Of a DNA stretch of 64,000 nucleotides, positions 46,501 to 58,500 are shown piece by piece. Both the position numbers and the translations under genes were made by a program. The notes under the pieces were generated by a model. The model worked only from the letters and a program-made list of their open reading frames with translations, did no database searches and was not told the origin of the DNA. Source of the stretch: Beroe forskalii (Eukaryota > Ctenophora > Nuda > Beroida > Beroidae); NCBI GenBank assembly GCA_011033025.1, contig WFMF01000271.1:124001-188000 (forward strand). The letters run 5' to 3'. Every line of letters starts with the position of its first letter. Position 1 is the stretch's first letter.

Positions 46501-49500
46501 CTTGATATGAGCCACGCCCGAAAATCCCATCTTCCCTGCTTATCTGGTGGCAAAAGAGGGACAAGTGTGGACATGGCGATGTCAGCTGATAAATCACTCC
46601 AAATCATTTTATTCAGATCATAAACGTTAATTAAGGGATCCTAGACACTAAATCAACCATTCCCAACACGTGGCCACGCCCAGATTCCACGCCCCATAAA
46701 TGCGCGAAAAAGGGACAAAAGTTGCCTGAGGTGACATGGGATTTTAAGGCCTCAAATGTGCTTGATATGAGTTGTTATGGTTATGTATCATGTTTAAGAG
46801 TTGCCAGGCCATCATAGGAGCCACGCCCAACCTTGAGCCACGCCCAAAAATCCCATCTTTCCTGCCAATATGGTGGCAAAAGAGGGACTAGTGTGGACAT
46901 GGCAATTTCAGACGATAAATCACTCCAAATCATTTCATTTTGATCTTAAAAGTTAATTTAGGGTTCCTAGACACTAATTCAACCATTCCCAACCCGTGGC
47001 CACGCCCAGATTCCACGCCCCATAAATGCGCGAAAAGTCGCTAGCTGGGTGGCAAAAAGGGACAAAAGTCGCCTGAGGCGACGTGGGATTTTAAGGCCTC
47101 AAATGTGCTTGATATGAGTTGTTATGGTTAGATATCATGTTTAAGAGTTGCCAGGCCATCATAGAGCCACGCCCAACCTTGAGCCACGCCCAAAATCCCA
47201 TCTTTCCTGCCAATATGGTGGCAAAAGGGACAAGTGTGGACATGGCAATTTCAGCCGATAAATCACTCCAAATCATTTCATTTTGATCTTAAAAGTTAAT
47301 TTAGGGTTCCTAGACACTAAATCAACCATTCACAGCCCGTGGACACGCCCAGATTCCACGCCCCATAAATGCGCGAAAAGTCGCTAGCTGGGTGGCAAAA
47401 AAGGGACAAAAGTCGCCTGAGGCGACGTGGGATTTTAAGGCCTCAAATGTGCTTGATATGAGTTGTTATGGTTAGATATCATGTTTAAGAGTTGCCAGGC
47501 CATCATAGGAGCCACGCCCAACCTTGAGCCACGCCCAAAAATCCCATCTTTCCTGCCAATATGGTGGCAAAAAGGGACAAGTGTGGACATGGCAATTTCA
47601 GCCGATAAATCACTCCAAATCATTTTATTTTGATCATAAAAGTTATTTTAGGGTTTCTAGACACTAAATCAACCATTCCCAACCCGTGGCCACGCCCAGA
47701 TTCCACGCCCCATAAATGCGCGAAAAGTCGCTAGCTGGGTGGCAAAAAAGGGACAAAAGTCGCCTGAGGCGACGTGGGATTTTAAGGCCTCAAATGTGCT
47801 TGATATGAGTTGTTATGGTTAGATATCATGTTTAAGAGTTGCCAGGCCATCATAGGAGCCACGCCCAACCTAGAGCCACGCCCAAAAATCCCATCTTTCC
47901 TGCCAATATGGTGGCAAAAGAGGAACAAGTGTGGACATGGAAATTTCAGCCGAAAAATCACTCCAAATCATTTCATTTCGATCTTAAAAGTTAATTTAGG
48001 GTTCCTAGACACTAAATCAACCATTCACAGCCCGTGGCCACGCCCAGATTCCACGCCCCATAAATGCGCAAAAAGTCGCTAGCTGGGTGGCAAAAAAGGG
48101 ACAAAAGTCGCCTGAGGCGACGTGGGATTTTAAGGCCTCAAATGTGCTTGATATGAGTTTTTATGGTTAGATATCATGTTTAAGAGTTGCCAGGCCATCA
48201 TAGGAGCCACGCCCAACCTTGAGCCACGCCCAAAAATCCCATCTTTCCTGCCAATATGGTGGCAAAAAAGGACAAGTGTGGAAATGGCAATTTCACCCGC
48301 TAAATCACTCCAAATCATTTTATTTCGATCATAAAAGTTAAATTGAGGCACATGTCGCGACATTATATCAAGCACATTTGAGGCCACCCAGCTAGCGACT
48401 TTTCGCGCATTCATGGGGGCACGGGTGGAAATAAAAATTAACTTTTAAGATCTCAAAATGGTTGGCAGGAAAGATGGGATTTTTAGGCATGGCTCATGGT
48501 CGGGCGTGGCTCCTATGATGGCCTGGCAACTCTTAAACATGATATCTAACCATAAAAACTCATATCAAGCACATTTGAGGTCTTAAAATCCCACGTCGCC
48601 TCAGGCGACTTTTGTCCCTTTTTTGCCACCCAGCTAGCGACTTTTCGCGCATTTATGGGGCGTGGAATCTGGGCGTGGCCACGGGCTGTGAATGGTTGAT
48701 TTAGTGTCTAGGAACCCTAAATTAACTTTTAAGATCGAAATGAAATGATTTGGAGTGATTTTTCGGCTGAAATTGCCATGTCCACACTTGTCCCTTTTTC
48801 CACCATATTGGCAGGAAAGATGGGATTTTTGGGTGTGGCTCAAGGTTGGGTGTGGCTCCTATGATGGCCTGGCAACTCTGAAACATGATATCTAACCATA
48901 TCAAGCACATTTGAGGCCCTTAAATCCCACGTCGCCTCAGGCGACTTTTGTCCCTTTTTTGCCACCTAGCTAGCGACTTTTCGTGCATTTATGGGGCGTG
49001 TAATCTGGGCGTGGCCACGGGCTGTGGATGGTTGTTTTTGTGTCTAGAAACCCTAAAATAACTTTAATGATCTGAATAAAATGATTTTGAGTGATTTATC
49101 GACCGAAATCGCCATGTCTCCACTTGTCCCTATTTTGCCACCAGATTGGCAGGAAAGATGGGATTTTTGGGCGTGGCTCAAGGTTGGGCGTGGCTCCTAT
49201 GATGGCCTGGCAACTCTTAAACATGATATCTAACCATAAAAACTCATATCAAGCACATTTGAGGCCTTAAAATCCCACGTCGCCTCAGGCGACTTTTTGT
49301 CCCTTTTTGCCACCCAGCTAGCGACTTTTCGCGCATTTATGGGGCGTGGAATCTGGGCGTGGCCACGGGCTGTGAATGGTTGATTTAGTGTCTAGGAACC
49401 CTAAATTAACTTTTAAGATCGAAATGAAATGATTTGGAGTGATTTATCGGCTGAAATTGCCATGTCCACACTTGTCCCTTTTTGCCACCATATTGGCAGG

Positions 49501-52500
49501 AAAGATGGGATTTTTGGGCGTGGCTCAAGGTTGGGCGTGGCTCCTATGATGGCCTGGCAACTCTTAAACATGATATCTAACCATAAAAACTCATATCAAG
49601 CACATTTGAGGCCTTAAAATCCCACGTCGCCTCAGGCGACTTTTGTCCCTTTTTTGCCACCCAGCTAGCGACTTTTCGCGCATTTATGGGGCGTGGAATC
49701 TGGGCGTGGCCACGGGCTGTGAATGGTTGATTTAGTGTCTAGAAACCCTAAATTAACTTTTTAACATCGAAATGAAATGATTTGGAGTGATTTATCGGCT
49801 AAAATTGCCATGTCCACACTTGTCCCTTTTTGCCACCATATTGGCAGGAAAGATGGGATTTTTGGGCGTGGCTCAAGGTTGGGCGTGGCTCCTATGATGG
49901 CCTGGCAACTCTTAAACATGATATCTAACCATAAAAACTCATATCAAGCACATTTGAGGCCTTAAATCCCACGTCGCCTCAGGCGACTTTTGTCCCTTTT
50001 TGCCACCCAGCTAGCGACTTTTCGCGCATTTATGGGGCGTGGAATCTGGGCGTGGCCACGGGCTGTGAATGGTTGATTTAGTGTCTAGAACCCTAAATTA
50101 ACTTTTAACATCGAAATGAAATGATTTGGAGTGATTTATCGGCTGTTAAATTGCCATGTCCACACTTGCCCCTTTTTGCCACCATATTGGCAGGAAAGAT
50201 GGGATTTTTGGGCGTGGCTCAAGGTTGGGCGTGGCTCCTATGATGGCCTGGCAACTCTTAAACATGATATCTAACTATAACAACTCATATCAAGCACATT
50301 TGAGGCCTTAAAATCCCACGTCGCCTCAGGCGACTTTTTCCCGTTTTTGCCACCCAGCTAGCGACTTTTCGCGCATTTATTGGGCGTGGAATTTGGGCGT
50401 GGCCACGGGCTGTGAATGGTTGTTTTAGTGTGTAGGAACCCTAAATTAACTTTTAAGATCGAAATGCAATAATTTGGAGTGATTTTTCGGCTGAAATTGC
50501 CATGTCCACACTTGTCCCTTTTTTGCCACCATATTGGCAGGAAAGATGGTTTTTTGGGCGTGGCTCAAGGTTGGGCGTGGCTCCTAAGATGGCCTGGCAA
50601 CTCTTAAACATGATATCTAACCATAACAACTCATATCAAGCACATTTGAGGCCTTTAAATCCCACGTCGCCTCAGGCGACTTTTTGTCCTTTTTGCCACC
50701 CAGCTAGCGACTTTTTGCGCATTTATTGGGCGTGGAATCTGGGCGTGGCCACGGGCTGTGAATGATTGATTTAGTGTCTAGGAACCCTAAATTAACTTTT
50801 AAAGTTTTAAGATCGAAATGAAATGATTTGGAGTGATTTATCGGCTGAAATTGCCATGTCCACACTTGTCCCTTTTTTGCCACCATATTGGCAGGAAAGA
50901 TGGGATTTTTGGGCGTGGCTCAAGGTTGGGCGTGGCTCCTATGATGGCCTGGCAACTCTTAAACATGATATCTAACCATAAAACTCATATCAAGCACATT
51001 TGAGGCCTTAAAATCCCACGTCGCCTCAGGCGACTTTTGTCCCTTTTTTGCCACCCAGCTAGCGACTTTTCGCGCATTTATGGGGCGTGGAATCTGGGCG
51101 TGGCCACGGGCTGTGAATGGTTGATTTAGTGTCTAGGAACCCTAAATTAACTTTTAACATCGAAATGAAATGATTTGGAGTGATTTATCGGCTGAAATTG
51201 CCATGTCCACACTTGTCCCTTTTTTGCCACCATATTGGCAGGAAAGATGGGATTTTTGGGCGTGGCTCAAGGTTGGGCGTGGCTCCTATGATGGCCTGGC
51301 AACTCTTAAACATGATATCTAACCATAAAAACTCATATCAAGCACATTTGAGGTCTTAAATCCCACGTCGCCTCAGGCGACTTTTGTCCCTTTTTGCCAC
51401 CCAGCTAGCGACTTTTCGCGCATTTATGGGGCGTGGAATCTGGGCGTGGCCACGGGCTGTGAATGGTTGATTTAGTGTCTAGAACCCTAAATTAACTTTT
51501 TAACATCGAAATGAAATGATTGGGAGTGATATATCGGCTGAAATTGCCATGTCCACACTTGTCCCTTTTTTCCACCATATTGGCAGGAAAGATGGGATTT
51601 TTGGGCGTGGCTCAAGGTTGGGCGTGGCTCCTATGATGGCCTGGCAACTCTTAAACATGATATCTAACCATAAAAACTCATATCAAGCACATTTGAGGCC
51701 TTAAAATCCCACGTCGCCTCAGGCGACTTTTTGTCCCTTTTTGCCACCCAGCTAGCGACTTTTCGCGCATTTATGGGGCGTGGAATCTGGGCGTGGCCAC
51801 GGGCTGTGAATGGTTGATTTAGTGTCTAGGAACCCTAAATTAACTTTTAACATCGAAATGAAATGATTTGGAGTGATTTATCGGCTGAAATTGCCATGTC
51901 CACACTTGTCCCTTTTTGCCACCATATTGGCAGGAAAGATGGGATTTTTGGGCGTGGCTCAAGGTTGGGCGTGGCTCCTATGATGGCCTGGCAACTCTTA
52001 AACATGATATCTAACCATAAAAACTCATATCAAGCACATTTGAGGCCTTAAAATCCCACGTCGCCTCAGGCGACTTTTGTCCCTTTTTTGCCACCCAGCT
52101 AGCGACTTTTCGCGCATTTATGGGCCGTGGAATCTGGGCGTGGCCACGGGCTGTGAATGGTTGATTTAGTGTCTAGAAACCCTAAATTAACTTTTAACAT
52201 CGAAATGAAATGATTTGGAGTGATTTATCGGCTAAAATTGCCATGTCCACACTTGTCCTTTTTTGCCACCATATTGGCAGGAAAGATGGGATTTTTGGGC
52301 GTGGCTCAAGGTTGGGCGTGGCTCCTATGATGGCCTGGCAACTCTTAAACATGATATCTAACCATAAAAACTCATATCAAGCACATTTGAGGCCTTAAAA
52401 TCCCACGTCGCCTCAGGCGACTTTTGTCCTTTTTTGCCACCCAGCTAGCGACTTTTCGCGCATTTATGGGGCGTGGAATCTGGGCGTGGCCACGGGCTGT

Positions 52501-55500
52501 GAATGGTTGATTTAGTGTCTAGGAACCCTAAATTAACTTTTAACATCGAAATGAAATGATTTGGAGTGATTTATCGGCTAAAATTGCCATGTCCACACTT
52601 GTCCCTTTTTTGCCACCATATTGGCAGGAAAGATGGGATTTTTGGGCGTGGCTCAAGGTTGGGCGTGGCTCCTATGATGGCCTGGCAACTCTTAAACATT
52701 ATATCTAACCATAAAAACTCATATCAAGCACATTTGAGGCCTTAAAATCCCACGTCGCCTCAGGCGACTTTTGTCCCTTTTTTGCCACCCAGCTAGCGAC
52801 TTTTCGCGCATTTATGGGCCGTGGAATCTGGGCGTGGCCACGGGCTGTGAATGGTTGATTTAGTGTCTAGAACCCTAAATTAACTTTTAAGATCGAAATG
52901 AAATAATTTGGAGTGATTTATCGGCTGTTAAATTGCCATGTCCACACTTGTCCTTTTTGCCACCATATTGGCAGGAAAGATGGGATTTTTGGGCGTGGCT
53001 CAAGGTTGGGCGTGGCTCCTATGATGGCCTGGCAACTCTTAAACATGATATCTAACCATAAAAACTCGTATCAAGCCCATTTGAGGCCTTAAAATCCCAC
53101 GTCGCCTCAGGCGACTTTTGTCCCTTTTTTGCCACCCAGCTAGCGACTTTTCGCGCATTTATGGGGCGTGGAATCTGGGCGTGGCCAGGGGCTGTGAATG
53201 GTTGATTTAGTGTCTAGGAACCCTAAATTAACTTTTAACATCGAAATGAAATGATTGGGAGTGATTTATCGGCTAAAGTTGCCATGTCCACACTTGTCCC
53301 TTTTTTGCCACCATATTGGCAGGAAAGATGGGATTTTTGGGCGTGGCTCAAGGTTGGGCGTGGCTCCTATGATGGCCTGGCAACTCTTAAACATGATATC
53401 TAACCATAAGGTTATCTTTTGTGATGTCACCGATGGAGCAGTGGGGGCTTTCTTCTTCAGCATAGGAGGGTCGTTCCAAGCACCAGCAGGCCTTGATACT
53501 GGCTTTGAAAAAGTTAACCGTAAAATATTTAAAAAATCTTTCATGCAGGCAAATCAAACTACCCTTAAAGGCTGTTATCTCAGTCAATATTAGATATTAT
53601 CATCATTTCAAGTCTAGTACTTGTAGTGGGCGGGGCAGGAGCAGGTTCAGCAGGGAGTGAAGGTACGTAAGGGGTGAAGGAAGAGACATTAGATCCAGGG
53701 TAGCTCGTGGTAGAAGGTGGCACATAGGGTGGCTGAGTGTAGCCAGGGTAGGAGGAGGGTGGCGCGGTAGGAGGGGCGTTGGCACTGGGAGACAGTGGCG
53801 TGGGTGGCTGGGGCTCCTGGGGCTGGAACACGGGCGGCTTATACGCCACCTAACAGAGTAAGGGAGTTAGACGAACAATGAAATTGGAACAAGGCAAACA
53901 TCGATAAAATGAGCCTTTACCCAGAACTTGGTCCATCATAGAAAATCACTATTTCACAAGTTCCCGGACCTGCCCATAAATAGGATCACTTGTCAGACTA
54001 GCAACTAACCTTGCTAGGTGGGTTGTAGGACGCAGTACCACTGACTATATTAGCCGTTGGTGGCGGTGCCACTGGTGGGTATGTACTGTGTGTACTGGGC
54101 GTGTGTACATTGGGTGTATGTACACTGGGTGTATTCGGTGTGTACATGGTAGGTTGTGTATAGTTGGTGGTAGGGCGTCCTGGGTTGTACATGTTTGAAC
54201 TCGCACCAGAAGCCTGAAATAAGGACGATTTAAGTTCCATTTTCTTTGAAGTTATAAGGCATCTCGTTGGACGCTTTAAGAGGAAAATTCAGGAGTCATG
54301 ATCAAGTCACACTTCCATTTATGGTAAGATTCAAGCATAAACCATCGATCATCAATAAACCAATACGAAGATCTCTAATAATTCAAGATAACAGAAGTGA
54401 ACATCAATCACTAGAACTCACTACAGAGGACGCAGCAGAAGGAAGTCTAGTTCGTGTGAAGGGGGGTTGGGGACGGGGTAGGGTTGGGTCGTTTATAGAC
54501 ATGTGTAACTGGTATTTGAAATCAGCCGCAGCATCCTGTGGGCGAAACTTGAGTTATTTGAAAAGAAGCAATAGTAACTTAGTAAGATTGAGTTATGTGA
54601 TTTAAATGAGGATTTAGTTTGTTCCGATTGAAGACCATACAGTGACAACAGAATAAAATGACTCCGTATCCTGAAATCGAACCAGCACAATTACTGATTT
54701 AACTCCCGAGTAAAACAGGAAATCACGTACCTGTGGGGTTGCGGAGATGTAAGTGAGTGCGTTCACCAGTTTTCCCTGTTCTGCGAGTAGTTGCGAGTAC
54801 CGCATGAGGTTGCTGACCACCTTGCCTCCCTCCAGTGGCTGGTTGGAGCTGTTGGTGCTCTGCAAACACATCACCTTCTCTACCAATTCCTGGTAGGAGA
54901 GAAGGAGGTTATTTGCATGCTCAGCTGATTTGTACTGCGGTTATTATGTGGGTGTCTTGACCAGTGTTGGGGAGATTAAAATCTCTTAAAGCTCTGATGA
55001 TACTACCTATGATACCTATTTTACTACTTTGTCCACATTTTCGAGTATTCGTATGCATGAGGCCATGTAAGGGTATTACAGAAAAACTCAACGAAGGCAT
55101 GACCTTTACAATAACAAATCGGTTTGTTTAAATCGCGTGGATCTGCGGCTACATCTCCAACCTGTAGTTGGAGGGGCTGGTTCATGTCGTCTGAGCTGGT
55201 ATTCTGCCAGCACTCCATGAGCTGAGCTACATTGCCACTGCAAATGTAGCAGAGCGAGGCTTCCAAGTGGTACGACTCATCCGCACTCAGTCGCCCTGCC
55301 AACGTGTCTGGAAGGGGGGGGGGTTAGTATTGTTACTTTGTTAGGTTATTGTATGTCAGTGATCAAGATTTATTCAATGACTGTTTATTCAAGTGTTTAT
55401 TGTTTAGTGCTCTGAAACGTTTAAAAGTTTTAAACTTTACAAAACTACTAATAACAATCAAATTTGAGAATGCTCTGAAACGAGTTTCAAGGAATTCAAT

Positions 55501-58500
55501 TCACCCCTACTCTTCTACTGTAGTAACAGATCGAGATTGAATCGAATTGCTCGAACTTCTCATAAACTCATAAAGAGTATGTTTATCCATTGTTCAATAA
55601 ACTACGATGAATTCATTGTATTCGTTCTTGTGAAACTAACCACATAGATCGTTGAACTCGGTAGGTTTAGCATAGGATAGCAGTATAGCTAAAGCCTCCT
55701 TCCAATTTGACAACTCTACTTTCTCAACCAAATTTGACCACTTCTGTGAGATTATGCACGACAGCAGCTGAGGGTTGTGGTTCAGACTTCAGATCAAAAA
55801 GATAATTACACAATTTACACAATACCACACTATGTAAGTAGGAAAATAATAATAAGATGACATGAAATAATGAATCGAAATAGTAGAAATAAGGCAATGG
55901 ATTTAAATGAGGGGATTAAAAACTTCACAAAATCACAAGTTAAAAAGTATAAGATAATTAATTCAACTTACAGCCGCAGAAGGAGTAGTAGCCTGTCGGA
56001 AGTACTCTTGTTGTGTCTTCTGGAACAGCTCCCTACCTCCTGCCATAGCCACAGCTAGAGCATCCGCCATGCGACCTGCCTTCAGACACAGGTCCACCAC
56101 TACCTCAAACTGCCCTGAGAAACGTATCTAGATAAACATTGTGATGAAATTATTGCCCGGATCTTTTACGAGTACGCGGACTTTTCTTAATAAGTATAGT
56201 TTCTCATTAAATAATAGCAGGTAAAATTGACAGTAATTTGAATAGCATATATTTACCGAGTAACATAGCTCTGCTGATCAAACCGTCAACACTGTCACTC
56301 GTGTCAATAACGAGGCATTTCTCCTCAGCTTCAGTCTCAGTTGTGAGCTGAAACAGATCAGGACTATCAACCTGAACCATAAAGAACTTAAAGTATAGGT
56401 CAACTTAAACATCGACTTTTAAGGATTAAATTATTAAAAACCATGATCAGCAGACATGCAAAGCAGAGCCAAACTATTTCCATACTTCCATAGCTCGATA
56501 ATTTTTTCACTAATCGGCCATTTTCCTAGCTGCATTATATAAGTTAAAATATCGGGACAAGATAATATATTATAGGATAATCAAACACCCTTAGGATACG
56601 TTTATATGAATTATCACACGAGCGAAGCGAGTGTGATAATTCGAATTATTGCTCGAGCCGAAGGCGAGTGCAATAATTCCAATTATCACTCGAGCCGAAG
56701 GCGAGTGTGATAATTGATATAAACGTATCCTTAGGGTGTTTGATTAATCTATTATATAACGTGAGAAACGGGCGGAGATCTACAATGGTTTTTTCCAAAA
56801 AAAAGCAAATTTAGAACCTTTTAAATATAAAAACCCTTTGAGCTAGAGAGTAGAGGGCCTGAAATTGACTCATGAAAATATCAAGATTAGCCAGGAATTT
56901 TAGATTAGATGGTGAAGAGTTGCTATGTATATCTAAATTTGCCTTCAAAGTATGCATAAAACGTAAGTACGGAATCTTTAAAAACTTTGCTCATATCTTT
57001 TGTTTTGATTCAACTAGGTACTATAAAGTGATTGTCGATTGAAATGTGTAGCAACATCAAAAAAATTGAAAGATCATTTCTGTGTAAGTGTGTAACACCG
57101 TAACGGATGCACATTTATAGGCAAATTGTAGACTAGTAGTGAGGGTAAGTAGGTGCACGCCGCACGGCTCATATATCGACTACCGGGTATACATAAACTC
57201 ATGAAACCAAAACAAGATAACAAAATAAATGTATACACTGCTACACTGATGTATCCTAATGGAGTGAGAGCAAGTGGTCTTACTGGCACGTGGGTGCGCG
57301 GCTCATATAATGACCAACAAGTATACAAAAACTCGTGAAACCAAAACAAGATAATGTAATAAGTATACACTGATGTATCGTAATGGAGTGAGAGCAAGTG
57401 GTCTTTCTGGCACGTGGGTGCGCGGCTCATATTATGACAAACAAGGTATACATAAACTCATGAAACTAAAACAAGATAACGTAATACAAAAACACTGATG
57501 TATCGTAATGGAGTGAAAGCAAGTGATCTTACTGGCACGTGGGTGCGCGGCTCGTATACTGACAAACAAGTATACATAAACTCATGAAACCAAGACAAGA
57601 TAATGTGATATTATGTATACACTGGTATATTGATTTAGATCAAGTGGTCTTACTCCCTTACTGGCACGTGCGTGCGCGGCTCATATAATGACTAACGTGA
57701 ACGGTGAATGCTTAAACAAGATAACATAAGATGAATACACTGGTGTATCGTTATGGAGTGAGAGCATTGACTAAAAGTCAGATTAAAATGATTTTATATA
57801 GTGAATAAATACGAATCACAAAATTCTAAAGTTTTGATTTTTGGGGTGTGATAATTTTTCAAAGGTGTGATAACTGTTCTTTGAGGGGTGTGATAACTGT
57901 ACAGTTATCACACACCTGAAAAAATTATCACACCCCAAAATTTCGAAAATTTTAAAATCTTATGAAAATTATTAATTGACCCCTAAACTCCATTTTTGAA
58001 GCCGTTATATAACAAAAATTATCGGAGCAAGAATTATATAACGATCGTTATATAATAGTATTTAAATAACTCCTAACATAGTTTCATGACTCTGTTCATG
58101 ATAATCGATTTGAGTACTTAATTAGTATTCGATGTAAACATTAACCAGTAGCAGCACAATTGTTTCATTCTGTTCAAAAGTAGCTAATCAAGATACTAAA
58201 TTTAAACGTTGACACAATGTTATCATTTCATAAGTTTACCTTCTGATCATCTTTCACATCTTCTTGTTCAGATTCCTACAAAATTAGTAAATTTGTCGCC
58301 CATGATAGATTTACAGATTTACGAAGACAATATTTCAAGATAAATCGTTCTCTCACTACCCTGACATATCATGATATCCAGCAACATCCCCTGAGTTATT
58401 AAGTTAACTCCACTCACCCTTTATTCCACCTCACCCTATACTTAACTCTACCCACCCTTTACTTCACCCATCCTTTAGTCCACCTCACCTTGTCAGAGCT

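Larger units (their letters stand above)
45865..53409 (-). mobile_element. element C: third copy of the satellite foldback element, inverted, in a SEC31 intron
   Basis: Read on the minus strand it has the same order as A and B: long arm (53409 to ~48400, ~15 units), switch (~48345-48450), short arm (~48345 to 46460, ~6 units), edge (46430-45894) and the perfect terminus (45893-45871, ending at CAG 45865). The left terminus is missing: the satellite stops at 53409 in mid-unit, a few bases from SEC31 exon 16. All units here, in both arms, carry the CCTTGAGCC variant and mostly GATATGAGTT, so this copy belongs to a different sublineage from A and B. Confidence 0.85.

Noticed and set aside
785-53400. 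Many ~60-110-codon frames repeated once per satellite unit in the arrays
   Set aside because: They begin at TTG or variable starts, change frame with single-base indels between units, and occur on both strands; they are translations of the satellite.
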